From Rhyzopertha dominica (taxonomy: Eukaryota; Arthropoda; Insecta; Coleoptera; Bostrichidae), in contig QCXZ01000064.1 of the NCBI GenBank assembly GCA_025024175.1, positions 10,168,001 to 10,232,000 of the forward strand: a stretch of DNA of 64,000 nt, given 5' to 3'. A model generated the notes under the pieces. That model had not been told where the DNA came from. It did no database searches and saw only the letters and a list, made by a program, of their open reading frames with translations. The translations under genes and the position numbers were made by a program. The first letter of the stretch is position 1, and every line of letters starts with the position of its first letter. Of this stretch, positions 49,451 to 63,336 are shown piece after piece.

Positions 49451-52400
49451 ATTCTGGTTACAGTTTTACAAAAGTGTGGGGGCAAATTTATTTTTAATGA
49501 CTAATAACCAAACATTTGACTGAAAATCAGTTTCACATTAATGAAGAATTTCCAAGAATTAATGACAATAATGAAGAAATAAAAACGTCTCACGATAAAT
49601 ATGTATCAGCACAGTAAAAACGTGAGTATACAACAGATAAGAAAACACATCTTTAAGACACAAACAAAAACATTGTCAATACCGTATTAATTGGCAACAC
49701 AGCATTTTAATATGCCGAAAGCCGATAGTGGCGACTACTTTAAGCCCCGGAGGAAGAAACAAATGCTGTTGGTAATACAGGTACCAGTTGGGTGCGTTCC
49801 AGTTATTTGTAATGTGCGAGTATAGTCGGTAATGAAGACTGCTATACCTTGTTTTTAAAATGGGGAAGTTGCACTGATCTCTAAATAATAATAAATAAAT
49901 AATTTAGAGATCAGTGGGAAGTTGTATGAATTTTTAAATTCTTCTTAAACAGCAGTTGTTCGATCGATTTTATAACGAGTGGTAACTACAAAATTAAAAT
50001 AATTGCATAATTAACAACGAGTTGGTATATACGTGGTTGGTGGTTGGTACCATGTTGATTACGGTTTTCTGAATGTTACAGCAAATTGTTCAATTAAATT
50101 ATTTTTATTTTGAAAAGCTTTCTTTTTTACATATGTCTCATTTAAAAACTGAACAGCACTTTTAAATAGTTGAAAATGTTCATAGTTCTTGCATTTAGTC
50201 TTTTTTACAGTGTAAACTAGAGAGGTCTCTGGCGTTCTTTGAATAGTTCATTCTTTGATCACCTTTTCTTTAATCTTTCGGAAACTACGACCCACGAAAT
50301 CATTAGAATTTCACACCTTGCACTTCAGTATTGTGTTTATAGCATATTAATTGTCAAATAAATCACAATACTGAAAAGAGCGTACGTCCAATCCCAATTC
50401 GATTTGAAATTCGAATTCGAACAGATAACGGTCGTTAGCGGCACCGGCGCGTGGGTTATGGGTTTGTGGTTTGTCAGTTTTTGTCTAAACTTTTTAAACC
50501 GCTAATAATACGAGGTTAAGTTAAACGGAACATCTTTGTTNTTGTATGGGATTATGGGATCTGTCTCAAACTCAGTACAAGTGTTAGTGTTTATTTTATC
50601 TATGCCTCAGGTTGCAGCGTTTGTTAGAAGTGATTGGAGACCTGAAATTTGCGAAACTTCTTTGGATCAAATCCCGCAGGCCATCAGCTCTTGCTGAAAC
50701 TGGGATACAGGTACAGGCTGTAGTTAGTAACAGAATATTTTTATAATGACTTGTATTATTGCTGCAGTTATTTGAGGCTTTTTACGACGTTCATAGATCA
50801 CTGAGCAAAACTACAAAACAAATATAACAAGTGTTTTCAGTGAATGGGTCTTGTTTGAACTGTCATTTCATAGATTATGTTGTGCCATGGTTGTGTAGTG
50901 AGACTTCAATCAATTCTATCAAATAACTCCTACAAGCCTAAATTATGTTTTTAATTTAAATTACAACCAAATGTTCTAGTTACTACAACTTAGCAGTATG
51001 AATGCTACAATCTAATTGTGTTTCTCGATTCACATAAATGGCAAGCTGCGGCAGTGGTGTCGTGCGGCTGCCGAGAGTCTCAGATGGTGGATGATATATT
51101 TCCGCTGAAAGATTCTGCTGTCAATGGCTGCTAGTGCTAACGATGTAGTTGAACATCTGAAAATTGTTAGTTTTGACCTCCTCTAATGGAGTTTACTGGA
51201 TCTCACAAAAATATTTTTTAATGTTTTGAGTTTTGTACATCTTGCATCAGATAGATTTTGTGGATCTGCTGCACATGACGGGTGCAAAATGCAAAACTGA
51301 CGTTTGTTTTGGGCGAACATTATTAACTGTTGGCTTTCTGTGCGGTGTTGAATAACAAACTGATTCATTTTACACTACAATGAAGGATAAACTGTTGGAG
51401 TACTCTCCGAGAACTTGTCGCAACCTAAAGACGTAATTCCGGGCAAATTACTTGCAACTAAGTGTGATTTATTGAACAGATTTTGATGTACATGAAAATT
51501 GTAGGTAAATAAAAGTTGACAGCTGTTATTATTTAAATAATGTTTTTTAAAATCGCATAATATGATCTATTGAATTTGCCTACCACTAAATTACCCGTCG
51601 AAAACAGTTTTCGCAAAATTCTACACTAGTAGTCACTTCATATAAATTCTGCATGCACTAAACAAAGTATTCTCCAGGAGCATAATTTCTTTTTGATTTC
51701 CAGGAGCAATTGCTAGATTTCCTTGAACATTTATAGGCAGTGTTTTCTGCTCGTAGATCCGTAGGAGTGCTGTGAGTGAATTGCTCCTCCTCAATCTTGT
51801 ACACAGACTATATCTACTTTATTTAAGTTACTGAAAGATCGCTTTTGGCTTATAAATAAAGTGGATATAAGCTTTGTAATTATATGTTCAACAAAAAAGT
51901 TATAAACAATAACATCCACTCCGAGATTAACTGATCAGTTTAAAATTTTTATAACTACAATATTTGATGCTCAAACACGAGAAAATAATTTACAGAAATC
52001 TTGAACAGCCAAATTCTTTAGCTTAAGTAATAATAAGTTGGTATGTCAAACCGAATTCAATTTATACTGTATTAACAAACGTCCTGTTCCGTCTGTGAAA
52101 CCCAACATTACCACTGAAGGATTAAAACAGCTCGGCTTTAGGGGGTTTATTGAGAAGTCACACAGAGATTCTATCTTTATCACAGCACCTATGAAATAAT
52201 TTTGCAATTTTAAAGTTACACTTGATTTGATTCACGAGTAGTTCATGATTAGTTTTATCATACAGTTTTCCTCGAAAGCATCTAAATTCCTACTATCTAA
52301 ACCGCTGATTAAATCTCATTTAACTTTTTAAGATAGAGTAATATTTCTGTCCATTTTTATGTTACCCTTCAGCTAAATAAAAATTTTAAATTAATTTCCA

Positions 52401-54138
52401 GTGTTGAATGCTTCGTCCTTGCTTCTATCATAGGTATATGATTCGCTTTAGATTGTTAAAATCACAGAATAACTTTTTTTGTGCAAATTGCTGTTTTATA
52501 TATTCATGTGCACTTTATATTGATTTTCCATTATTACAGTTGTTATTCCATAATTTGCCTTTTTAATTTTAGTAGTATTCGTATTAGCATTCTTTTGTTG
52601 GATGTTCTTTTTTACATAAGCTTTTATGGTCATAAATTTTCTCTGTGATCTTTAGCATAGTAGCAAACTTTGGTCTATTTCCATATTAAATGTTTCATTA
52701 CTAACTACATTGATGGATTTTAATTTTGTTATTGAATCAAGTGGACATTATTTAATTTTTTATGGGTGTTTTGAGAAATTTCTGAGAATGGAGTAACCAA
52801 ATATTTCTGTAATAATGGATTTAAATATTTCAATGACAATTCGTTAGATTGGTGGTGTAAATTAATATATGAAGTTTAATTAATTCTGAGGTAACAGAGT
52901 TTTTATATTCGGTTCTATATCTGCAGTTATTTGCTTTGGAATTTAGTGTTGTGAAAGAAATTTAATAAATGTAGCTGCTATTTCTGTAGACTTTGCAGAA
53001 TTTATTAGGTATGTTGGGGCGTAGGTAGGGTAGGTAATAGGTATCTTACCTTTATTATTTGTCATCGTCAACACAANCAAATATATTTGAAATACAGAAT
53101 AGACTGTACCCAAAATAACAATAAATTGTCAGAATGAGATTAACATTCAATGCACCTCTAGTATTTGACAGATACCATCATAGGTAACCTTATTGTGTCA
53201 CAGATTAATGCATTATTGCACAACAAACGTTGGAACTGCATTCTCTAGCATCCTCTTGGGGCTACAGGACCAACTAAAAGTCTGGTGAACTCAGCGGTAA
53301 CTTTGAATTTACCTATTTAAACAAAATTACACTAAAATTGAAATCTGTAATTTTTTTTGCATAATTAAAATGATTATTTGTATTATCTTATTGTGTTCTA
53401 GACATTTATCCAGTATACATATAGTTTAGGTAGTTCATGCAGAAAAATCATAAAACAAATTTGATTGTGTAAAAATGAATAGGTACACTAGAAAAGTCTG
53501 GTTAACCTTACTTTATTTGAAAAGTAAAACATGTATACATTTCCTTAGTTAATTAAAAATACTTTACAGTAAATAACTATTAAATTGAAATAACGTACCA
53601 AAAAATAAACTGATAAACTATCAGCCTCTCTTCTGCTGTATTAGTTTTAATAGTAGTACAAATAATTTAAGAATTAATAATAACAGTGAAATACATGGTA
53701 GTAAAACTGTAACAAAAATGCATTTAATTTTCCTAAGTAGTACCTGCCTTTATTTCCAGTTACTTTCAGATTTGTGATAATTTCTTATTTTTATTTCATT
53801 AAATTATCCATATATGCCTAACAGAATCATACAGTTGTCAGTGTGTTTGTCATAATTTCGAGAAAAATAAGGACTACAAAAAATTAAATACCTGCCAACT
53901 GCCATTTTTATCATGTGCAGCAAAAGTTTAGTTTCTCCTGTAACCTACGGTTGCGATGCCAAATATAGCAGTTTTGGAACTTCTTACACATCAGACAGCA
54001 GAAATGAGTTTGCCCTCACTTACTTTTTAATTTTATGGATATTGTGTGCTAGTTACTGACAATGTGCTATCCATTTTTTGTACTGAAAACTTTAAGAAGA
54101 TAAGGTTATACCCAATTTTAATACTGTGATTGTTGCAG
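49451..54138. other. Non-coding interval: SPG21 upstream and NCAPG 5' region
   Basis: I see no coding exon. The segment 50,390-50,620 is GC-richer (GGCACCGGCGCGTGGG) and could hold the NCAPG promoter and a non-coding first exon, with a possible donor near 50,617 (CTCAG|GTTGC). The next NCAPG exon starts after an acceptor at 54,138, implying a 3.5 kb first intron. The remainder is AT-rich with no recognised transposon domain. Confidence 0.35.
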
Positions 54139-54205
54139 GGCTGTTGGTACATCAGAACAAAGAGAAAAAAAATTGCTGTAGCACTATTTTAACGCAGTAT
54201 ACAAG

Positions 54206-57200
54206 ATGCTTCTTTCAAATTTAAACCAGATACTGGGGGATGCACAGAAGACTTCATCGCATCAGAGATGCCTAAAGAGATTGATAAATATATATGACAA
54301 TGTAAAAGTTAATTTGTAAAGATATTCAAGATTATCACTATTTTATTTTTAGACTGATTTAGCTACATTTACGAAGGACTTCATGCACTGTTTGTTGGTG
54401 TTGTTTACACTTGATAAGACACCTGAGCACAGACTGCATGTAGAACGATGTTTTGAACTATGTGCCAGGTTTTGTGTCCGTTTGGATTCAAGAGAAAAAC
54501 AGAAATTGCAGAATACAAACCCCTTTGTAGAGGATTTACCCACACATCCTTTACTGATGACTGTAATAAAAGAAAGTATAAAGGTAAGTAATTGTGGGTG
54601 ATGGGTTTCATCAAACTCGATTAGATGTGTATCACAACAATTGGTAAAATTGCTTTATTTACATAAATGTGTCACAGAATATTTGTTTCTCTTAATATAG
54701 CCTTAAAAGCTGTATCGATTGCAAACAGAAAGTTAAAACTTACAAAGCAGCTTAGTGGGTAATAAAACATTTAATATACATATGTAAATTTGGTTCTTTC
54801 AAAAGTCAATAATGCAGCATTTTTGTGCCGCCAAGATAGCGAGTCCCGTGGTAAGATAGTGGCGGTCACTGCCAAATTAGTCAAAAATAGCTACTTTCTA
54901 AGTTTAAAAATTCTGCATGATTTTTATTCATTTTTTACTTCCACATCCAACGGATGGGAAGAATTGTATTGCGAAAAAAAATTTGAAAAGTTTTTATTTG
55001 CATATTCGCTTTAAAATGGTCGAAAACTTAAAAAAACAAAATTTGAGCAACCAAAAATTTCTCGTCTGTATCTGTGTGTCGATAACTTTCGAAAGACTTA
55101 ATATATGAAATTAAAATTTGGCAAACATATAAATCTCTAGTATCCAAAGCGATCTATTGTTTTTGGGGTAGGTAGGGTATCAGGAACGGGGCGAAATTGG
55201 GGGGTAACTACCCTTTTTGCAAATTTTTATTTTTTTTTCATTTTAGTATGTGATTAGTAGTATAACTGCGAGTATTATTTGGCCTTATAAATTTTCGGTG
55301 CAGCAAATTGTTTAGAAGATATTAGCAAAAAAGCGTCACTTAAAGGAAACTGTTTTTCCTAAATATCTCCGAATATATTTAATATATTTAAAAAATGAAA
55401 ATACCATCAGAGAGGAAATAAAATTTCTCGCAAAAAGTGTCTTAGAAAATTTATCCAAAATTTTGACATTTTCGAAATATTTCCAAAAATCGTATTTTGG
55501 TCCCTGTTTGTACGATTTTTTTTTAAATTTTGGTATCATATAGAAAATCAAATTTCTGATCGGAAAGCACTCTTGTAATTTTTTTGTTAAGTTAATACTA
55601 TTCGAGTTATTTGGAAAAAGAACAGATTTTAAAAATTATGTATTTTTGCTAATATCACGAGAACCGTTGGTCTTAGAAAAAATGTGTAGAAAGAAAAATG
55701 CTCAAAAACTGATTACTAATCGTATAGTATAAGAAATAAAAACGTAAATGTCATTTTGACAATTGCATGTGGAAGTATTGATTCAATTTGCAGCAGTTTT
55801 TATTTTTATTTACATTAGGACAACTAAAATATAGTTGGTTCATAGTTACATATGAGTCTACTTAATTTATCTATGTAGTTAATGAAGCACTGAGAGGTTT
55901 CAAAATTTGACAACTGGAGCTAAACTAGTTTTACTTCTAGATAAGCTTANAATTCTATAAGACAAGTTAACATTATCCGGCTTTGGAATATCATACAATC
56001 AAAAATTTTAGAATATATGTTTTTGAGATAAATCACAAGCACTTTGGTTATTATCAAATGAAGGCAAAAGGTAATATTGGACTTCACTCATGACGAGTTC
56101 TCTAAATATGCGAAGAGCATTTTTAATATTTGTGTTGTAACTGAATCCCAGAGCTCTGCACAAAGTTTCAACTTTTTGTTCACTACCTTTAGATTAATAA
56201 AGAGATAGTTGGCAAAGCGTATCCCAGATGATCTAACTGGCTTTTCTTAAAGAGTATCGATAGCAGTAGCCTATGATTTCATAACTATAAAATATTCTTG
56301 CAAAAAATCTAATTTAGCCAATTTAAGTTTAGTTGCTTTGATTGCACCGCAAATAGAATCCAACTGTTTTTTTTTTAATTGTGGATAGTTGAAACAGTCA
56401 AAATGTAAATTCTATATTGTAGGGTATGGCGCATTCAATTTCTTAGCGTAAACGTGTTCTACGTCATCAGAAGCTTTGGTCGATCTACTGAATCTAATCT
56501 GAATAAATTAAGTTTTGCTAAGGCATTGGAATGAATTTTAGCTAAAATAGTTTTGCTTGTGGAAATGTTCTTTTCAGTATCTACCTGCTTACTGGTTTGC
56601 AACCGGATTTAAATTTTCGACAGATTGAAAATATTAAAAATAGTTCTGCCGTATGGTATTATGAAAATTTAACTGTAATTGTAATAAACTGGGTAATTCA
56701 TTTACAAATGAACTACAATTGGAGAGCAAGTAATTAATTACTGCTTCAATTACAATGAAAGTAATTCAATTACTTTTTAAAGTAATTGCAATTAATTTCT
56801 TAACAACACTGCCAATTTTTAATTCATCACATTTCAGCTCATCACTGTACACGATGCCAATGTTCGTTATCGTACATGCCAAATGCTGGCCATAATACTA
56901 AAGCATGTAGAGGATGAAACTATTGATATTGATACTCTCGCTGATATCCAGGAAGCCTTGTTAAAAAGGGCTGCACATGTAAGCACTGAATACACGTTAA
57001 AAGCAAGTTTTATTTTCTTTAAATTGTAGGATCCTAAGTGGATTGTATGTTTGCAAGCACTGTGTGCTTTAGTGCGCTTGCAAGAACCTGCAAATCCCTG
57101 CTGTCCAGTAGTTGAAACTTTTACTCACCGTCTTTGTGATACACATGCAGGGGTATGTATTTAAACTATTGGTTATTTAACATTAAATTGGTTTATACAG

Positions 57201-60200
57201 AATAATTAAAAAAATCGCTGTTTGGCAATAAAACTTGGATTTTGCTCTATTTTATCTTCGAATTTTTCAATTATATTTACTGACCCTATTTGTTTACTCT
57301 ATGAAATAAATTAAATCTTGAATATATGCAAACACCATGCTGAAAAAGGCATACAAGGGTTTCAAAAAAATTTAAGTACTGTCTATTAAACGATTTTTCC
57401 AATACCTAAGTTTTCTGCAGAAAACAAATCTCATTGTTTAGTACCCCCTTATATTACTGATTCAATAAATAGAAATTTACCTTCATTTAAGACATATGAT
57501 GGCTGATGGCCTAATTTCAAGGGCATTCACAATTCTCATGCAGTTGTATAACTGTGATCATGTTGCAGAATTTGTGATTGGTGTTAAAAGCATTTGTGTC
57601 CGCTGATCCAGTCAATAACATTATGATTAATAAAAAATGTGTGCCATATAAACAATTTAACAGGATTTAACTGTGGTATAGTTTCATCTAATTTTGCTTG
57701 CATTTTAAGAGATTAGAAAAAAACAATAAAAGAAATTATAATTTTCTTTTAAATAAAGTTTATTTGATTTGAGCATTAACTTATTTGATTATAATTTCAT
57801 ATGTACTTAAAAGAACTTATATTTTGTTGCATGTGATTACTATCGCTTTTAAAATATTCAACTTCACAAAGTCAAGCTTATGCACTTTATTAACAACTAA
57901 CAGTATAATGGGCAAAGCACTTTCAGCAGATAACAGCCATCATCAATGAAGAGTCATAAAAGAATTTAAATTGGAAATAAGCATTCTTGACGTCAAACAT
58001 GAAGTAGCCTTCATGCCAGCAACACAAATATGATTTCAGTGATCATACAAATTTAGAATAGGACAACTAAAATTGCAAGAATCATTCAAAATATCAAATT
58101 TTCATTATTTATAACTTTATATATTTCTAAAATCCATAAGATTTGTTACAAAAACGTAAATAATTTAAATTATTTATAGTGGCATTGTGTTTATATGACA
58201 GTAAATGATTTGCTAAAGAAGAATTTGTAGTAACAATATCAGTATTTTTATAATTCTTGTATTGTTTTAAAAGATTCAGTGGCTCTAATTAAAAATTATC
58301 TTCTCGTTTTCCTAATATAAACATAATTACAATCGTTGCTAGAAAAACTATATATCCTCGAATGATTCAAAATTGTCTTTATTACGAGCAAAACGGGAAA
58401 AAAACAACACTTTTTCCATGTGAGGAAAACAGTTTATATAAACTAGGTGAGACTGGATCAAAAAACCTAAGAGGATACCAAATTTTGGCTTCATCAACAT
58501 GAATGGTGTTAAAAGAAAACTTAAATTTTGTTAAATATTTAAAGTATAATTTTTGTAAGAATGGCTGGGAAAGTTGCTATTAAAAGCAATTTGAATGCGC
58601 TTTGCTCATTATACTGTTGTTAATAAAGTGGATGTTTGATTTTGTGAAGTTGAATCTTATTCGTCCCCATTTTTAGAAAAATGTTTTGAACATAACCCAA
58701 TCACAACAGAACATGTTTAATTGTTTTTTTTTATAATTTTTACAGCAATATATCTTATTGTTGTGTACAACTTACAGCATTGTTATTTGGTTAATTTAAG
58801 CTTTGGAAAATGGGAAATAGGGGTATGGTATAACCGTGTTTATGGGTCATGGTATATTGTTTATTTGGAAATTACAATAGGTAAAAGATACAGCACAAGA
58901 AAAGTTACAAGCACTGGAATTGATAGAGGTAGTCCTGTTGCTATATGTAGACATTGTACCTTGAACTAACACCCTAAAATATTAAAAAATGCACAGTGTT
59001 CTATTTAAGTTATCAACTACTTATAGTATAATCAGAAGTTATAGCAGTTTGAGAATATTTTAGTTCAAATGGCATTGTTTGAATTAGTTGTGTGCCGACT
59101 TTCAAAGCCTTCCAGTATTTAATTTTCCAAATACTTCTAACTAAAGGTTTTTGTCAGACACCTGTATATATTGCTATCTTGTAGCCCTTGTCAGTAGCTT
59201 CAAGTGCCACAAAGACTTGCATGTGGCAGATTACCTTATTGTTGAAATTCAGACCCTGGTGTTGGAGTATAGGCTTCATCCTGGGATTGCTCAAGCATTT
59301 TGAATATCTTGAAATAGTATAACTTGTATAATGTGAAACATTAAACTCATGGGTTAGAAATCTCCATCCAATTCTGTTTTAACAAAATATTCAAGAACAT
59401 CACAAACTCTGAATCCCATTTGTGCTGTGTCCTCGATTTATGACTGGCACATTATTATACTTGAAATCGAGCCGTCAGTCTATTAACTTTTAGATTCTAC
59501 TCTTTTACCACAATGTTAACAATGTTGTTTGTTTGATCCAGATCCGTAAGATGGTAGTGGCAAATATAGCTATTTCTTCGAACACCTTACCAAAGCTACC
59601 AGGGTTAATTCTAGATGTCGACCCTTTAGTAAGGGCTGCAGCCATTAAAAGAGTAGCTTCATTAAGCCCCAAATGTTTTTCAATAGAAACAAGGCGTGTA
59701 ATTCTAAAGAGCTGCCTCAATGAGTCAAATGACATGGTGAAATCAGTTTTTAAAAATAAGCTTTTGACGAGATGGCTATCATATTTCTCGGATATCCTGC
59801 ATTTCATGGATTGTTTAAAGTTTGATATTGACGAGGCTGATATCAATGAAACGTTTACAATCTACACAAAACTTGTACAAGTTCTTTATGAGTAAGTTAT
59901 CCTTAGCTTTACAAAACATAAATATTTATTATGCGTTTTGATTTCAAGAACACGGCCGATGCAAGAGTGGATTGACATTCTTTCGCTTGATTCTGACAGA
60001 TTGGTACCTATCAACAAACTTACCTTTGAAATGGCTGCTTACTGGAATTTACTAACAAATCAGATAAGAACTGTGAATGGTGATGATATGTTGCTAGATG
60101 TTATGCCAGAATTAGTACAGCTGTGTCAGTACATAAAAAGGTGAGTAAATATCTGCATATTAATAACAAAAAACTGATATTCTTGAAACTGTTCCAGTTT

Positions 60201-63200
60201 TGTTGAACAACACATAAAAGATAATCAAAATGAAGTGGAATATCCTAGCAAGGAGTTTATTTTGAATCAGCTGTTAACTATAGCCGAGGGATATGACATT
60301 GATGACGAAGTATGTATTAACGTTTTGCTTTGTTTAAACATATCTGTCCCAGTATTGGTTGATGATCAATAGTTATTTCAGATGTCTTTTAATTGTTTTT
60401 TTTAGTGTACAGAAATTATTCTGTTTTTGTACTAGGATACTTTTTTGACTTCCTAATATGGTCAGGTTGTACTAGATCTTGTTCTTATGTTTTGTGGCCA
60501 ATGTTTAGTGGGGTACCAGTGACCGGCATTCTTTCCTTGATTACTTTCTGTAAATTAAGGTCATTGTGACAATAGTTCAATTTCCTTCTCAAACATCATG
60601 TGACAAATTTGGCTACCCTTCTTTTTAATGACCATAAGCATACTTTAGGTTAGTAAAAAATACCTTTCAGTGTATGTTACATGAAACCAGTAGTTTTTTT
60701 AGACTTATGTCTGGTGTTGAAAAAAGCTGGTCACTCTATTTATCATATTTTTATTTACTAAAAAAAAGCTGAAAAGATGTGTAATGGAATGATGTCGAAG
60801 TAACTAGATGCTGCCATCCATGCTTTTAATTCCAACATCCTAAGGTGGTTGTACCCCTTTTACAGAATCTTAAATTCCACTAGAAAGCGCAGATGGTTGT
60901 GTGAACCAAATATATGGGAACTAGTACACCCTACCATGTGCAGGTACCTACTGAATAGTAAACGGGCAATATAACCCCTTTTCATTCTATTACCAAGCAG
61001 TGTTGAGAATTGCACTTTTTCAACCACAACAAGTTTTCAGAGCCTAAGTAGTTTACAGATAATCTGCACGAGATTTTTTATATTTAACAATATACAAGTT
61101 TTAAATCATCACTTCATATTAACAGGGCATGTTCACATGTGACTATTGAGGTATCGGAATAGGAGATTATATTAAATTGTTTAATGATAAATATTATGCC
61201 GAAAGAAACATGACAGTAATAAATGTAGTATGTGATCAGTAAATATTAACATAAGCATCAACGGCAAGAGCATTTTATATTTGATAAATTGGTCGGATAC
61301 ATTTGCAGACCTGTAATGACCAATGATAAAACGAGATAACAAACATTTATGGGCATTGTATACCATAAACACTTGTATTGGTTCTAAACCTGTACCCCCA
61401 GAGTGAGGTAGGAGGTACTTGGTAAAGGGTGTGACTATTATCTGTTCTAAATTTTATTGATTAATTTTTGGGAAATAAAATATAAAAAATATAATAAAAT
61501 ATAAAAAAAATCTTTTTCTTATTACTATGATTTTGAAATCAATGTATTTTTAAAGTATTTTTTTAACTAAAATAGAAACAGCCACATTCTTCTATGTTTG
61601 ATTGATGCCTGAACAAAATTATTTCAAAACGTTTAAACTACCTATTTTTTAAGTTCCTAATTCTATCTTTTTTAATGTAAATGTTATTTCCATTTTTCAC
61701 AGGTCTATTTCTATTTATTGACAAAATGGCAAATAACCTAAAAAAAGAAAATACAGTGTGTCCGTAAATTCATGGTGCACTTTTTATTGATCACGGGAAA
61801 GCAACCAAATAAGATGAAAATATAAATTTTTCACCCAATGAAAGAAAAACTCCAAGTTTTTCGTATTTATTCAAAGTAGTTCGACATGGCTTCAATTTGT
61901 TGCCCTTCACACACATCTAAACAGAGTGAATAACAATGTCTGTGAATTCTGTCCACTGTACAGTTGTTGCTTCACATAACCGCTGAAATAAAAGTCTGAG
62001 GTCCCGTTGCAGAAAGCGTGGTTAACCAGATCCCCTGGTTAACACACGGTCAACGGGATGTTGTCATAGAAATGGTTCTTTTTAAGCGTTTTTCATTGGT
62101 GCTGCCTATGGCAATGGCTGGTTGACCGCGTCTTAACCAGGGGGTCTGGTTAACCACGCTTTGTGCAACAGAGCCTGAGGGCATCAGATACGCTGATTGT
62201 AGTGGGTATGGCTTGAACCTCGGCCCGTCCACTGCTGGTGGAATATTACATTCAGAAACTCACGAAAGATGGCAGCATGATTGCACATCATACTACAGAA
62301 ACTTGGATGGTTTTCCTTTCTTTTGGTGAAGATTTCTTTTTTCTTTTGTTGTGCTCCTATGACCTGTCAAAAGTGTACTATGTACGAACACAATATAGTT
62401 TAGAGTGCATTTCTACTATAACTGGAAATCCGCCATCTTTGAGAATAATAGCTTATAGCATTCAGAAATCCAACAATTTTTTTATAAAACATTTTTTCCT
62501 NTTTTCAACTGTTATACTNATTATAGAAGATGCATTTGGACCACCCTATATATCTTGACAGTCAGGAAAGGAAAACAAAAAATGTTGGTTCAAANCCCTT
62601 TTATTAAAACAGCAATTTCTAGCATGTGTTGTATATTTATTCAATTCCATGATCTTTTTAGTTTAGAAGAAATGTCGTTAGGCAAGTAACATCATCAATT
62701 TTGTTAAATTGCAAAACGAGCCAGTCTATAACTACTAAAGTGGTAAGGATCTTAGCCCGGTCCATAAACAGTCCAGACACATTGAGTGAAGAAATATGCC
62801 ATATAATATCTGACATACGGGAACCTCTAGTAGATGTACCTGTCTCTGCAGATCAGAAACGGGAAAAGGAGTTTCAGGTGTGTTGTTAAAACGAAAGATA
62901 AATTAATTGTTTCACAGCCACATTTTCTTCACAGTTGGCCCAGTTAAGGGTGCAACTGAATGTTTTGATGGACCAACGAGAGAGAGCTGTTAGTCGAGAG
63001 GATTATGTAACTGCTGCCAAAACTAGTGAGGAGATAAACACCATGAAACAAAAGATTGATCTTATGAATGAGGCGAAAGAAACCAAGCAAGTTCGGAAAC
63101 GTACTGACGATGTAGAAACAACATGTTATTGTTTGGATATCTTGATCTCTTTACTGCAGTTACCTACCATAAAAACTATCAACACATGTATGCTAACATG

Positions 63201-63336
63201 CAAAAATGAATTTGTAAAGCCCCTGATGAGCAACAATCACCCAGATGTATTTTCGAGGATATTAAAAGTTATTTTACTTTATTCAATTATGGANAAGGAT
63301 ATGATGATTCAAAATTATGACACTCTAATGCTTCCT
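54206..63336 (+). CDS. NCAPG: Condensin complex subunit 3 (CAP-G), partial: nine coding exons, 3' end outside window
   Basis: This is the HEAT-repeat subunit G of condensin I, which binds the kleisin CAP-H and DNA during mitotic chromosome condensation. The exons are 54,206-54,307, 54,353-54,583, 56,838-56,978, 57,030-57,152, 59,542-59,891, 59,949-60,140, 60,198-60,309, 62,662-62,877 and 62,935-63,336. All phases agree, giving 623 codons of the about 1,000 usual. The ATG follows an in-frame stop in its exon, which starts at 54,139. Diagnostic stretches are HDANVRYRTCQMLAIIL, CLQALCALVRLQEP, IAISSNTLPKLPGLILDVD, LTFEMAAYWNLL and HIISDIREPLV. A conserved coiled segment follows (about residues 490-535, EDYVTAAKTSEEINTMK). 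Exon 9 ends at CCT|GTAAGT, so the C-terminal third lies to the right. One base near 63,294 is N. Confidence 0.95.
54584..56837. other. NCAPG intron 2, no gene
   Basis: 2.25 kb of AT-rich intron. Segments at 55,140-55,240 are G-rich then T-rich (GGGGTAGGTAGGGTATC), but I recognise no element. Small frames here lack start or splice support. Confidence 0.4.
57856..58654. mobile_element. 0.8 kb inverted-repeat transposon in NCAPG intron 4
   Basis: The left end ATTCAACTTCACAAAGTCAA and a following CACTTTATTAACAAC...CAGTATAATG block (57,856-57,917) are mirrored at 58,600-58,654 (CATTATACTGTTGTTAATAA, then GTGAAGTTGAAT). The terminal inverted repeats are about 70-80 bases. The interior is AT-rich and non-coding. 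Confidence 0.75.
61757..62560 (-). mobile_element. Mariner-like transposon relic in NCAPG intron 7, carrying a nested MITE
   Basis: The left end TACAGTGTGTCCGTAAATTC resembles a mariner-type terminal repeat. Reading the minus strand, the frame ending at the stop at 61,867-61,869 gives DRIHRHCYSLCLDVCEGQQI, like the C-terminal WxxIxxRxxxCxxxxGxxIE end of mariner-related transposases. It is interrupted at 62,000-62,175 by a MITE; minus-strand coding-like sequence resumes at 62,178-62,205. No matching right end could be identified, so the span is approximate. Confidence 0.5.
62000..62175. mobile_element. 176 bp PIF/Harbinger-like MITE with TGA duplication
   Basis: The left end is GGTCCCGTTGCAGAAAGCGT, and the complement of the right end begins GGCTCTGTTGCACAAAGCGT. 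Both continue into GGTTAACCAGA and CCCCTGGTTAA for over 35 paired bases. Flanking TGA at 61,997-61,999 and 62,176-62,178 is a 3-base direct duplication of the TNA type that PIF/Harbinger elements make. It is inserted in the mariner relic, so it is younger. Confidence 0.85.

Noticed and set aside
59505..59846. 113-codon minus-strand frame
   Set aside because: It is the antisense shadow of NCAPG exon 5.
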